Of a DNA stretch of 64,000 nt, positions 9,167-18,384 are shown piece after piece. The translations under genes were made by a program, and so were the position numbers. Location of the stretch: assembly GCF_003148625.1 (NCBI RefSeq), contig NZ_QGGO01000006.1, forward strand, positions 186,001 to 250,000, read 5' to 3'. Origin of the DNA: Arcicella aurantiaca (lineage in GTDB: Bacteria; Bacteroidota; Bacteroidia; Cytophagales; Spirosomataceae). Each line of letters begins with the position of its first letter. Within the stretch, counting starts at the first letter, position 1. Under the pieces are notes generated by a model. That model was not told the origin of the DNA. It was given only the letters and a program-made list of their open reading frames with translations, and ran no database searches.

Positions 9167-10792
9167 TTATTTATTTTTCAAAGCATTCAAAACACCATAA
9201 TACGCTGTTTTCTTAGAATAATCTTTGTTAAATAATAAAGGAAAGTCTTTTCCGCCATTTGATAACCAACTTGTATCATCTGTCAAGCCCCAAACAGTAA
9301 TACCTGCTTGTTGGGTGGTTGGTACGTTTGTCATGTATGATTTTACAATATAAGCATACATATTTGCCTGATATGAAGCAAATTGAGGGTCTAAAACAAA
9401 ACCAACTTTTAAGTTTGGATTCACACGAACATCTAATTCTGAGACTCTCACTTTCAAGCCTGTCGCTGCTAATTTTTTAAACATATTGTCAATATTAGCA
9501 AAAGACGTATTCCAAGAACTGTGCATTTGGGTACCAATTCCATCAATTTTTGCCCCTTTCGCTTTAAGCTGACCAACATAAGCAATCAATGAATCTAATT
9601 TTGTAGGATTGTTTTCAAGGTTGTAATCATTGATGTAAAGTTCTGCACTTGGGTCAACTGCTGAAGCGTAATTAAAGGCTTTCAAAGCCCAATCACGACC
9701 TAAATATTTTGACCAAAAGAAAATATCAGTTGCATTACTTGCCACAGTAGTATTGGCATCTGTACGTAAAGCACCGCTACCGTCTGCCATTGGTTCATTC
9801 ACAACGTCCCACGCTTTTACTTTTCCTTTATAACGTGTAACTGTCTGAGTAATAAAGTCTTTCATCGCTTTATCAACCGCAGAAACCAACGCCGTTCCCG
9901 TTGGTGGAACTGCTGCCGAAGCATCAAAAACTTGAACATTATCTACTAAATAAGTATTGGCGGTACTTCCAATATCAAATAAAACCATCGTTTTTGCTCC
10001 GTTGGCAGTAAATGAATAAGTCTTTAAAACCCAGTCTGTTGAAACTGAATAATCAGCAGAATATTGAGCCGTTGAACCCGTTCCTCCCGTAGAAATTCTC
10101 ATTTTTCCGCCATTGGTTGCAGACTTAATGAAAAATGTCATGGTATAAACTTTTCCAACGGTTGTGGCAAACTCATCACTTGCTAATTGTACGTTCCAAG
10201 GGTTTCCACTTGTGCCAACAACGACCTTTAAAGCTCTTGAACCACTCTGAACTTCTGTTGAACTTTTGGTTTCTACCATTGACGTTCCTCCATTGTATTT
10301 TGACCAGTTATTAAAATTATCTCCAGAACCTGTTTCAAAACTTCCGTTAGCTAATAAATTGACTGCCGCTGGTCCAGAACCACCACCTGTTACAATTTTC
10401 ATGTAAGTAGCGTTTTGGTTTGCGTGCCAACCTAAGGTATGTCCAAATACTTCTAAACCCGCTGCGGTGGCTGCATTGTACATGGCATCAGCTTTTGAAA
10501 AGTCGATAGTTCCATCATTTTGGACTAAAGCACCATGTTTCATGTGATACCCAAACGTAACGGTTTTTGCCTCATTGGCTACTGCACCTCTGTATGTGGC
10601 ATCGTTTAAAAATGGCGTATAGTCAACTGCAATTCCAATCGGGAAATTGGTTGCAGCAGCTTTTAATGTTCCATCTACAACTGGAAATGAACCTGTATTG
10701 AGAACATCTACTTCATATTTACTGCATGAACTTACCATAAAACTTGCCGTAGCAATCATTATGGATGAAAAGATTTTATATTGTTTCTTCAT
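9167..10792 (-). CDS. GH10 endo-1,4-beta-xylanase with embedded carbohydrate-binding module
   Basis: Lipoprotein of 541 residues (start at MKKQYKIF; lipobox MVSSC). The GH10 barrel is split: the first part carries GYHMKHGALV and GHTLGWHAN, then a CBM4/9-like jelly roll is inserted at about residues 140-290 (LLANGSFETGS to YLVDNVQVFD), and the barrel resumes with the acid/base in WDVVNEP (about 329) and the nucleophile in VSELDVRV (about 452). This arrangement is known for surface xylanases of gut and soil Bacteroidota. It would cut xylan outside the cell and feed the SusC/SusD pair directly upstream in the operon. It is the best single indicator that the locus targets xylan or arabinoxylan. 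Confidence 0.93.
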   Translation of the reverse strand: MKKQYKIFSSIMIATASFMVSSCSKYEVDVLNTGSFPVVDGTLKAAATNFPIGIAVDYTPFLNDATYRGAVANEAKTVTFGYHMKHGALVQNDGTIDFSKADAMYNAATAAGLEVFGHTLGWHANQNATYMKIVTGGGSGPAAVNLLANGSFETGSGDNFNNWSKYNGGTSMVETKSSTEVQSGSRALKVVVGTSGNPWNVQLASDEFATTVGKVYTMTFFIKSATNGGKMRISTGGTGSTAQYSADYSVSTDWVLKTYSFTANGAKTMVLFDIGSTANTYLVDNVQVFDASAAVPPTGTALVSAVDKAMKDFITQTVTRYKGKVKAWDVVNEPMADGSGALRTDANTTVASNATDIFFWSKYLGRDWALKAFNYASAVDPSAELYINDYNLENNPTKLDSLIAYVGQLKAKGAKIDGIGTQMHSSWNTSFANIDNMFKKLAATGLKVRVSELDVRVNPNLKVGFVLDPQFASYQANMYAYIVKSYMTNVPTTQQAGITVWGLTDDTSWLSNGGKDFPLLFNKDYSKKTAYYGVLNALKNK

Positions 10793-10885
10793 GATTTTTA
10801 GCGAATTAGTAACCAAGATTTTAATCTGTTAGCAAACACAGAACAGACCGAAAACAGACTAAAGTCTGGGTTACTTTGATGTTAC

Positions 10886-12706
10886 TTATTTATACCCTTC
10901 GTTTTGAAATTGTGATTTGTTTTCTTCACAAGTTGCATCTAATTGCGACTGTGGAATTGGGCGTAAATAATGGAAATTACTAATCGTTGTTACATCAGGA
11001 TTATACCCTTTTGTTTTGGTACGGTCAATCAATTTTCCTCTCAATGCTAAGTCTGCCCAACGGATACTTTCACCACAAAGTTCACGAGTACGTTCGTCTA
11101 AAATGAAGTCAAGATTTATGACACTTGCCGTAATTTGATTTTTGGCAATACGAGCATTCAAATCTGCACTTGTTAAGTTAGGACGATACGCTGCACGAGT
11201 TCTCAAAACGTTAATTAATTGTGCAGCTTCATCATTTTTGCCAAGAGCCATTGCCGCTTCTGCCGCTAACAAATAAACTTCAGACAATTTTGCTACTACA
11301 AATGGACGACCAGAAACATCTTGGAAATTGGCACGATTTACAGCTTCGTATTTCTTTAAAGCAGGGTAAATATTATTAACTCTATTCTGATTTGTGTACA
11401 TTTCGCTTGGAGCAAAAACAACATATTTCTTCGCTGCTGAGCCTGTTAACGCTTTCATACTTTTAGCGATTTCTTCGGTTGGAGCTAAGTAAAATGCAGT
11501 ATCTCCTAAGGTCAAACCTAACGAAGCCATATTGCTTACGTAGGTATCATAATCGGCAGTTCCTTTGGTATAAAATGTTGCTACGTAATAAGTATCACGG
11601 AAAGTGTGCATGAAACGACTATCGTTAAATTTATCTGCAAAAGCTACATCTAACGTCCAGCGAGTAGGCAAAAATTGGCGTAACGGACGACCATATTGTA
11701 ATACACGAACAGGAAAAAACGCTTTGCCACTTTTTGTAACGGACTGATAATTAGACACAAAAAAGTTACAAGAAATATTTACTTTTTCGGCAAAATCTGT
11801 ACTTGGGTTGTTTACCTCATTGGCGATATTATTCAAAGGAGTACGTTCAATTGAGAAAATAACTTCTTTGTTATAATCATTTCCTTCTTTGTGAACATCG
11901 CCATAATCTTGCAATAAATCTACGCCGAATTTCGCCTTATTATCAATTACTTGTTTGGCAGCATTATAGGCATTTTGAAAATCCGAAGCCTGTTTAACCG
12001 TTGAATAAGCACGATACAAATAAACTCTTGATAATAAATGTAATGCCGCAACTTTTGACAATCTAAATTCTCCCGCAGGACGTTGGTCTGGAAGATTTTC
12101 ACTTGCAAAAATTAAATCATCAATCATTGCTTTGTAATTCTTTTCCAATAAATCTGTTCCCAAACGATTGAACTTGCAACTTGGCGTAGCATTAAATTTC
12201 AATTCGCCAGAACCTAAATCTAATGGAACTGCTCCAAAATTTTGAACCAATAATAAATAGTATAAGGCTCTTAAATATCTGGCTTCACCAACAACTCTTG
12301 CCTTTGAAGTAGCATCTAAACTAACCGATGGTGCAAATTCTACTACGGCATTACAAAGGTTAATATTTGAATAATTACGTCCCCAAGGCGTACCAATTGC
12401 TCCGTTTGTTGGACTCAAATTGTATGTTCCCAATTCACGAGTTTGGTCAGTTGCTGCTCCTTGGTCGCCAAAACTAAATTCGTCAGTTCCAACATTGGCT
12501 AAAATCAAAGCACCTTGTGGCCCAAAATCATAACGCATTCCTGCATAAGCCGTATAAACAGCCGAATAAAGTCCGTCAGAAGTTTTGAAGTAGTCAATCG
12601 TAAAAGCTGTTCGAGGCGTTTCTTCTAAAACTTCTCTACAACTCAAAAAACCACCGCCCATGATAACCGATAAGAGAATGGCTGATATTTTATGTTTTAT
12701 ATTCAT
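10886..12706 (-). CDS. SusD/RagB-family glycan-binding lipoprotein
   Basis: 606 residues with a lipoprotein signal ending FLSC, followed by Arg-Glu-Val-Leu-Glu-Glu, an acidic run typical of surface export in Bacteroidota. N-terminal TPR-like helices contain RYLRALYYLLLVQNFG. The C-terminal signature LDERTRELCGESIRWADL is characteristic of SusD proteins that partner with STN-type SusC. It captures oligosaccharides at the cell surface and caps the SusC barrel. It lies about 115 bases downstream of SusC and just upstream of the GH10 xylanase, so xylo-oligosaccharides are the likely ligand. Confidence 0.93.
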   Translation of the reverse strand: MNIKHKISAILLSVIMGGGFLSCREVLEETPRTAFTIDYFKTSDGLYSAVYTAYAGMRYDFGPQGALILANVGTDEFSFGDQGAATDQTRELGTYNLSPTNGAIGTPWGRNYSNINLCNAVVEFAPSVSLDATSKARVVGEARYLRALYYLLLVQNFGAVPLDLGSGELKFNATPSCKFNRLGTDLLEKNYKAMIDDLIFASENLPDQRPAGEFRLSKVAALHLLSRVYLYRAYSTVKQASDFQNAYNAAKQVIDNKAKFGVDLLQDYGDVHKEGNDYNKEVIFSIERTPLNNIANEVNNPSTDFAEKVNISCNFFVSNYQSVTKSGKAFFPVRVLQYGRPLRQFLPTRWTLDVAFADKFNDSRFMHTFRDTYYVATFYTKGTADYDTYVSNMASLGLTLGDTAFYLAPTEEIAKSMKALTGSAAKKYVVFAPSEMYTNQNRVNNIYPALKKYEAVNRANFQDVSGRPFVVAKLSEVYLLAAEAAMALGKNDEAAQLINVLRTRAAYRPNLTSADLNARIAKNQITASVINLDFILDERTRELCGESIRWADLALRGKLIDRTKTKGYNPDVTTISNFHYLRPIPQSQLDATCEENKSQFQNEGYK

Positions 12707-12823
12707 TTGATGTCAAAAAATTAAAATGTGTTTATTCGTACTTGCCTGCTTAGGTTTTAATGAAGTTTCAACTTGTTGAAAGTTAGATTGTTGAAATTGT
12801 AAAGTCTAAAACCCAATCCCTAC

Positions 12824-15800
12824 TTAAAATGAAATGTTAGCACCAAAAATAATTCCTTTGGTCGAAGGCGTAGTCAATCTTACATTCAAGTTACGACTTG
12901 AAATATTTCCCGGACCACCACCAACTAATCCTGATGAACCTTGACCGCTTGGTTCTGGATCAATACCACCTTTGTCTAAGTACGGAGCAAATAAAATAAA
13001 TGGATTGGTTGCCGTAACGTATAATTTCACATTACTCATTTTTACTGTTTTCAGTAACGATTCTGGTAAATTATACGCTAAATTGATACTTCTAATTTTG
13101 ATGAATGAAGCATCATAATAACCAAGCGTTGAACCTGCCGATAAGATTGGGCTGATTGAAGCAGAAGGCATTGGGAAATCATTTGTTGGATTAGAAGGAG
13201 TCCAATAATTTACGGCTAATTGATTTCTACGACCATCTAAAATAGTGGCATAAGTTGACAAAGGTTGATGCAAGGCACTTACCAAAGTTCCTCCCATACG
13301 TACAAAGGCAACAACCGATAATTCAAAGTTTTTATAACTAAAACGGTTCGTCATACCACCTTGCCAATTAGCCTGAGAATTCCCGATTACACTTCTGTCT
13401 GCGTCAGTAATTTTTCCGTCATTGTTAATATCTTCTAATTTTATTTGTCCCGGAACAGAATTGTATTTAGCAGCAACATCTGCTTCATTTAATTGCCAAA
13501 TACCAATTTTCTTATAATCATAAATAGCCGTTAAAGGATAACCCACGTGTAAACTGTTGGCAATATTTTGAGTAACCGAACCGTCTAATTTTTCTAATTT
13601 ATTACGGTTAAATGACAAGTTGAAGTCGGTACTCCATTTAAAACCACTTGCTGATTGAACATTTACCGATGAAAGACTAAACTCCATACCGTAGTTGCTC
13701 ATTTCCCCGATATTTGTCAAATATTGACCTGTAATACCAGAAGTTGGCGGTAAGGTTACACCATATAAAACGCCTTTTGTGTATTGTGAATAATAATCAA
13801 CAGAACCCGTGATTCGGTCATTTAACAAGCCAAAATCAAGACCGATGTTTTTGCCAACGGTACTTTCCCAAGTAAGATTGGCATCTGGTAAAGCGTTTAC
13901 ATTGTATCCCGAAACAACCGTATTTCCGAAGTTATATTTGATTGGAATTCTTGAACTGCCTTGAAATAAATAAGGAACAACGCCACCCAAGGTTGAATAT
14001 GGTCCAATTGACTGATTGGCAGTTGTACCTGTTCCTGCTCTTAATTTCAAGTTTGAAACAATTTCATTATTCTTCAAAAATGCTTCGTTAGAAATATTCC
14101 AACCTAAAGAAACCGCAGGGTAAAAAATAGCTTTACGACCAACCGCTAATACTGAAGATTCGTCTTGGCGACCTGTCAAAGTAATTAAATAACGGTCGTC
14201 ATAAGCATAATTTACTCTTGCCATTGTGGAAATCAAGCCTCTTGACGATTCTGAACCATTCATCAAAGTATTGCTCGAAGCCTGCGATAAATCATAATAT
14301 TGAATGAAATCAGCCGCTAAGTTTTCACCTTTCGTGTATGTATTATACGTTTGAGATTTCTGAACACTCCATAATCCTGTAAAACCAAATTTGTGTTTTC
14401 CAATGGTTTTGTCGAAATACAATAAATGTTCCATCAAAAGCGAGTACGATTTTGCATTATTCATGCTCGCAAAACTTGTTTGTCCAGCTCTGAAATAACT
14501 GTCTGCTTTTTGGAATTGTGCGTTTTCTTGGAATGAGAAATCAGCACCAATATTTAAGCGATATTTTAAATTATTCAAGATTTGTACTTCACCATATAAA
14601 TTATTGAATGTACGTAAACGTCTGGTTTTATCTTCCCAAGAATTAGGGTCAGAATTTAATAACAACGGACTGTACTGATTGGCATCATCAAGGTTTCCAG
14701 CGGGAGCTTTAATAACATTCCCATCGGCATTATAGGCTGGCATTAAAGGACTTAATGTCAAAATCGGGAACATCGGATAAACAAATTGCTGACCATTAAT
14801 GGTGTTAAAAGTGTTGAATGTACTCAAACCAATTTTTAATCTTTTCCCAATTTTAGTATCTGTTGAAGCTTTCAAAGTAAAACGTTCAAAATCTTGCCCC
14901 GGCAAAACGGTCGTTTCCTTAAAATATCCACCACCAATGGTAAATAAATTATCGTCTTTTCCACCCGAAGCGGTAATATTATGGTCGGTGATATAGCCAG
15001 ATTTATACATCAAATCTTGCCAATCAGTTGTTCTTCCTGTGGCGATAGATTCTAATTCTGGAGCTAAATATCCCGATGAATAAACTGATAAATTACGCAT
15101 GGCTTGGTACTGCGTAGCATTATAAACAGGATATTTACTGATGATATTTGTAATACCGTGATAGCCATTATAACTAACTTTCGTTTCGCCTGATTTTCCA
15201 CGCTTGGTTGTTACTAAAATAACACCATTGGCACCTCTTGAACCGTAAATAGCCGTTGCAGAAGCGTCTTTCAGTACATCAATCGAAGCAATATCATTTG
15301 GGTTAATATCGTTCAAATTTCCTCCTTCAAAAGGAATTCCATCTAAAACTACCAAAGGGTCGTTGCTACCATTAATTGAACGCTCGCCACGAATACGAAT
15401 TTGATTTCCAGAACCCGGAGTTGAGCCTGTTCTTTGAATTTCCAAACCTGCTACACGACCTTGTAAAGCTGAAACCATGTTGGAAGTTGGTACTTCTTTC
15501 AAGGCTTTGTCATTAATTGAAGCGATTGAACCCGTAACATCACTTTTCTTTTGGGTACCATAACCCACAACCACAACTTCTGCTAAGGCTTTATTGTCGG
15601 TAAGAAGAGAAATATTAATGACCGTTCTTGAACCAACAGTTACTTCTTGCGTAATGTAACCCACAGAACTAATAACCAAAATAGCGTTAGTGCCAGAGGG
15701 ATAAGTAATTGAAAATTCGCCGTTGGCATTGGAGCTAACACCTTTTGAGGTGCCTTTCAATAAAATATTTGCCCCCGGTAATCCTGCACCGTTTTCATCG

Positions 15801-16237
15801 GTAACTTTTCCTTTGACAGTTTGGTCGGCTGAGATTGTCGAGTTGATTCCGCTATTATCATTATTGATTTTTTCTATTTCCTGACTATTGAGAATTATCT
15901 GCCCACCAACCACTTGATAATTTATTTGCAATGGACGTAATACCATTTCTAAAACTTCAGAAAGTTTACGTTCGGTAGCATGAATACTTACTTTACGGTT
16001 AGGTTGGATTGCTTTTGAGCTATAAACGAATTTTACGTCGGCTGCTTTTTCAAGATTATTTAGGACTTGTTTAAACTCTACATTATCCACTCTTAGACTT
16101 ACCGTTCGGTTTAGTAAGTCTTGTGTAAAGCTATTTGCTACCGAAATTGAGGAAAACAAACAGACTAAAAGCAACTGACACAAGGAATATTTCATAATCC
16201 TAAATAATGGAGGTTTAATTTTTTGATTTTTTTGCAT
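12824..16237 (-). CDS. SusC/RagA-family TonB-dependent outer-membrane transporter with STN domain
   Basis: 1137 residues. The frame starts MQKNQKIKPPLFRIMKYS; the hydrophobic signal begins at the second Met (residue 15), and this long N-terminal stretch also occurs in the SusC near 48.6 kb, so the upstream start is kept. Domains in order are: STN (about 45-110; VKFVYSS), a carboxypeptidase-like beta-sandwich (about 143-215; VKGKVTDENGAGLPGANI), a TonB-box-like EVVVVGYG, a plug, and a 22-strand barrel ending in Phe. The STN domain normally contacts the periplasmic part of FecR, which is encoded directly upstream. It imports glycan fragments bound by the neighbouring SusD. Confidence 0.95.
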   Translation of the reverse strand: MQKNQKIKPPLFRIMKYSLCQLLLVCLFSSISVANSFTQDLLNRTVSLRVDNVEFKQVLNNLEKAADVKFVYSSKAIQPNRKVSIHATERKLSEVLEMVLRPLQINYQVVGGQIILNSQEIEKINNDNSGINSTISADQTVKGKVTDENGAGLPGANILLKGTSKGVSSNANGEFSITYPSGTNAILVISSVGYITQEVTVGSRTVINISLLTDNKALAEVVVVGYGTQKKSDVTGSIASINDKALKEVPTSNMVSALQGRVAGLEIQRTGSTPGSGNQIRIRGERSINGSNDPLVVLDGIPFEGGNLNDINPNDIASIDVLKDASATAIYGSRGANGVILVTTKRGKSGETKVSYNGYHGITNIISKYPVYNATQYQAMRNLSVYSSGYLAPELESIATGRTTDWQDLMYKSGYITDHNITASGGKDDNLFTIGGGYFKETTVLPGQDFERFTLKASTDTKIGKRLKIGLSTFNTFNTINGQQFVYPMFPILTLSPLMPAYNADGNVIKAPAGNLDDANQYSPLLLNSDPNSWEDKTRRLRTFNNLYGEVQILNNLKYRLNIGADFSFQENAQFQKADSYFRAGQTSFASMNNAKSYSLLMEHLLYFDKTIGKHKFGFTGLWSVQKSQTYNTYTKGENLAADFIQYYDLSQASSNTLMNGSESSRGLISTMARVNYAYDDRYLITLTGRQDESSVLAVGRKAIFYPAVSLGWNISNEAFLKNNEIVSNLKLRAGTGTTANQSIGPYSTLGGVVPYLFQGSSRIPIKYNFGNTVVSGYNVNALPDANLTWESTVGKNIGLDFGLLNDRITGSVDYYSQYTKGVLYGVTLPPTSGITGQYLTNIGEMSNYGMEFSLSSVNVQSASGFKWSTDFNLSFNRNKLEKLDGSVTQNIANSLHVGYPLTAIYDYKKIGIWQLNEADVAAKYNSVPGQIKLEDINNDGKITDADRSVIGNSQANWQGGMTNRFSYKNFELSVVAFVRMGGTLVSALHQPLSTYATILDGRRNQLAVNYWTPSNPTNDFPMPSASISPILSAGSTLGYYDASFIKIRSINLAYNLPESLLKTVKMSNVKLYVTATNPFILFAPYLDKGGIDPEPSGQGSSGLVGGGPGNISSRNLNVRLTTPSTKGIIFGANISF

Positions 16238-16253
16238 AGTTTTACTTGTTTTT

Positions 16254-16275
16254 GTTAAATTTTGAACGGTTTGAC
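16254..16275. promoter_or_regulatory. Conserved block upstream of susC (locus 1)
   Basis: GTTAAATTTTGAACGG followed by TTTGAC lies 17 bases upstream of the SusC start. A nearly identical block occurs at the same place in the third locus (48654-48676). Read on the plus strand it resembles the Bacteroidota -7 element TAnnTTTG, with a TTTG 21 bases upstream (16231-16234). It could be a promoter for an antisense RNA or part of the susC leader. Confidence 0.45.
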
Positions 16276-16286
16276 TGAAATACTTT

Positions 16287-16320
16287 GGCTATCGGTGCTG
16301 CAACACCTTTAGCCTTTTTT
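16287..16320 (+). terminator. Intrinsic terminator antisense to the operon
   Basis: GGCTATCGGTG (16287-16297) and CACCTTTAGCC (16304-16314) pair with one two-base internal mismatch around a 6-base loop and are followed by TTTTTTGTTTT. The T-run is on the plus strand, opposite to the sigma-FecR-SusC operon, and no plus-strand protein gene precedes it. This implies a short antisense transcript. Confidence 0.6.
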
Positions 16321-16351
16321 GTTTTAAAAGCCTTGATTATTGGGCTTTTGA

Positions 16352-17404
16352 CTAACATCCTTTTCCACTGATTAATATTTTTGTGCCTCTCACTTCGTAG
16401 GTAGCTTTTAGGGTGGCACAAATAATATCAAGTTTTGTATAAAGGTTACTTTCTGATAAATCTGCCGTTAATGGACAATTGGTTAGGTGTTCATTTTCGA
16501 CAATAATCTCAATACCATAAGCCTTTTCCAAATCTTTGAGTACCTCTGCAATGGTAGTTTCATCATATTTGAAAGAAGGCAAAATGGTAGGCTGTGTTGT
16601 CCTTAGCGGCTCAGGTTGAATCAACACAGGGTTTTTAACGATACCTGTAACAAAAACTTTGTTTTCAGGAAAATAGCTGACTTGCTGGTTTGGTGTTAGA
16701 ATTACCCCACTTTTGATAGTTTTGGAAATGTAATCGGCTTTGGTATCTTGCTTAAAAACAGATACTTTTCCCGTTACTACCGCTACCTCAACTTGGTTAT
16801 TAGGGTTTGTAGCTTTTACCCAGAAACTTGTACCCAAAACCTTCGTTACGATTTCGTTGGCATATACCAAAAACGGTTGCTTAGGGTTTCGTTTTACTTC
16901 AAAAAAAGCATCACCTTCTAAAAAAACTTCACGCTTTTCAATTGCCCATTTCTCTGGATAATCAATTGAACTTTTGGCACTTAGCGTAACAATACTTCCG
17001 TCGGGCAATAAAACTTTTTCTTCTTTGAGAGTATTATTTTCGTGGTGAACGAAATCTTTGTATTGCTTAGAAATAGTGGTATAGGTAGCATGACTATCAC
17101 TTTGATTTTGCCAAAAATACCCACCAACACCAATCAGAATCATTACACCTGCTGCAACACGGTAAAAATTATTTTGTTGATACCAACGGATAGGACGAAT
17201 ATTAACATTTTCAGGAAGTCGGCTTTTCATTTTTACTTTTTCCCATAATTCACGCTCCAAGTCATCCAACGACAACGACGGAAAGAGCACTTGATGGTCT
17301 TCATCCAACAACTCGTACCACTGTTCTACTAATTTTCGTTCTTGTTCTGAACAAGTACCTTTTAAGTAGTTTTCAAGTATGGTTTTAAATTGTATTTTAC
17401 TCAT
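16352..17404 (-). CDS. FecR-family anti-sigma factor
   Basis: 350 residues. The N-terminal cytoplasmic part (about 1-75) would bind the sigma factor encoded upstream, a single membrane segment follows (about 78-95; VAAGVMILIGVGGYFW), then the periplasmic FecR domain (about 100-220; VLLPDGSIVTLSAKS, EVFLEGDAFFEVKR) and a C-terminal DUF4974 domain (about 275-350). The C-terminus ends SGKGC, and two more cysteines (NCPLTADL, DIICATL) recur at equivalent places in the FecR of the third locus. It holds the ECF sigma factor inactive until SusC signals substrate. It sits between the sigma and susC genes, with a 114-base gap to susC. Confidence 0.93.
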   Translation of the reverse strand: MSKIQFKTILENYLKGTCSEQERKLVEQWYELLDEDHQVLFPSLSLDDLERELWEKVKMKSRLPENVNIRPIRWYQQNNFYRVAAGVMILIGVGGYFWQNQSDSHATYTTISKQYKDFVHHENNTLKEEKVLLPDGSIVTLSAKSSIDYPEKWAIEKREVFLEGDAFFEVKRNPKQPFLVYANEIVTKVLGTSFWVKATNPNNQVEVAVVTGKVSVFKQDTKADYISKTIKSGVILTPNQQVSYFPENKVFVTGIVKNPVLIQPEPLRTTQPTILPSFKYDETTIAEVLKDLEKAYGIEIIVENEHLTNCPLTADLSESNLYTKLDIICATLKATYEVRGTKILISGKGC

Positions 17405-17534
17405 ACATTTTTGATTTTGAGGATTTCGGGATTTGTAAATACCAACAACGATTAACTTGCCCTTATATACAAGTCAAACAAATGGTACTTAACCGCAAAT
17501 AAATATTTAAAATCACAGAAAGATTATATAAAAT

Positions 17535-18158
17535 TTACTTTTTATATAAAATATTCTCAAAATAGTACAATGCTATTTTGGACATAAAAAAACTGATAGA
17601 AAGGAAGTAATCTTGTAAATGAAGACGCAAAAAGCGTAAAGATTGGGTGATGTGGTACTCGACTGTACGTTCTGGGATTTGTAATTTGGCAGAAATTTCT
17701 TTGACAGATTTTTGCTCAAAACGACTCATCTGAAAAATTTCTTTGGTTTTTTGAGGTAATAAAGAAACGGCAGAAGCTAAAGATTTTTCAAAATCTTTTA
17801 GCTCCAAAGAGTCATTGGTAGAATTATCGGGAATTTCTAAATATTCAATTTGCGTTTCGAGTTGGCTTTTATAAGCAGAAATAACTTTGAAGCGAATCGC
17901 AGCATTTAAGTAAGCACTAACATTGGTTATTTTGAGAGACGCTCTTCGTTCCCACAAATCAACAAAAATCTCTTGCGTAATTTCTTGTGCTAAATCTTGG
18001 TCTTGGGTTTTATTGACTGCCGTAACGAAAAGTTTTTTCCAATAACGATGATATAATACCTCAAAAGCCAAGGCATTATCTTCATTCATTAAAGAAATGA
18101 GTTCGTTGTCAGAAATAAAATTTTGATTCAAGATTGTAATTAGGGTTAGTTTACTCAA
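17535..18158 (-). CDS. ECF-type RNA polymerase sigma factor
   Basis: 207 residues. Region 2 is recognised by LAFEVLYHRYWKKLF and the promoter-melting stretch EITQEIFVDLWERR; region 4 carries a helix-turn-helix (EISAKLQIPERTVEYHI). It belongs to the large sigma-70 family expansion of Bacteroidota that is paired with FecR anti-sigma factors. It lies upstream of FecR on the same strand with a gap of 130 bases. It is expected to direct transcription of the susC-susD-GH10 operon when released. The last 20 residues are hydrophobic and aromatic, an ordinary variation for this group. Confidence 0.93.
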   Translation of the reverse strand: MSKLTLITILNQNFISDNELISLMNEDNALAFEVLYHRYWKKLFVTAVNKTQDQDLAQEITQEIFVDLWERRASLKITNVSAYLNAAIRFKVISAYKSQLETQIEYLEIPDNSTNDSLELKDFEKSLASAVSLLPQKTKEIFQMSRFEQKSVKEISAKLQIPERTVEYHITQSLRFLRLHLQDYFLSISFFMSKIALYYFENILYKK

Positions 18159-18250
18159 ACAAATAATTCAATTGTATCTCTAAAGCAAAAACCGTTTTTT
18201 AAATACTGATTGAAAATAAAAATTGTATATCGGTACGGTCATTGCTTCGG

Positions 18251-18277
18251 ATTAATGTTGCAACTCGCTATTAATCA
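18251..18277. repeat. 27-base repeat shared with 52973-52999
   Basis: Begins ATTAATGTTGCAACTC and ends TATTAATCA; 24 of 27 bases match the copy at 52973-52999. It lies in the 226-base gap upstream of the sigma gene, where I see no other clear signal. Confidence 0.55.
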
Positions 18278-18384
18278 AGTTATTTACTATACGCCATTTA
18301 TGGAAAATATAAGTTGTTGATAATCAAGGTTGTGAGGGTGAGGAGTCCTGACTTCTAAATCTCAATCCTGCTTACTTCTAAAAT

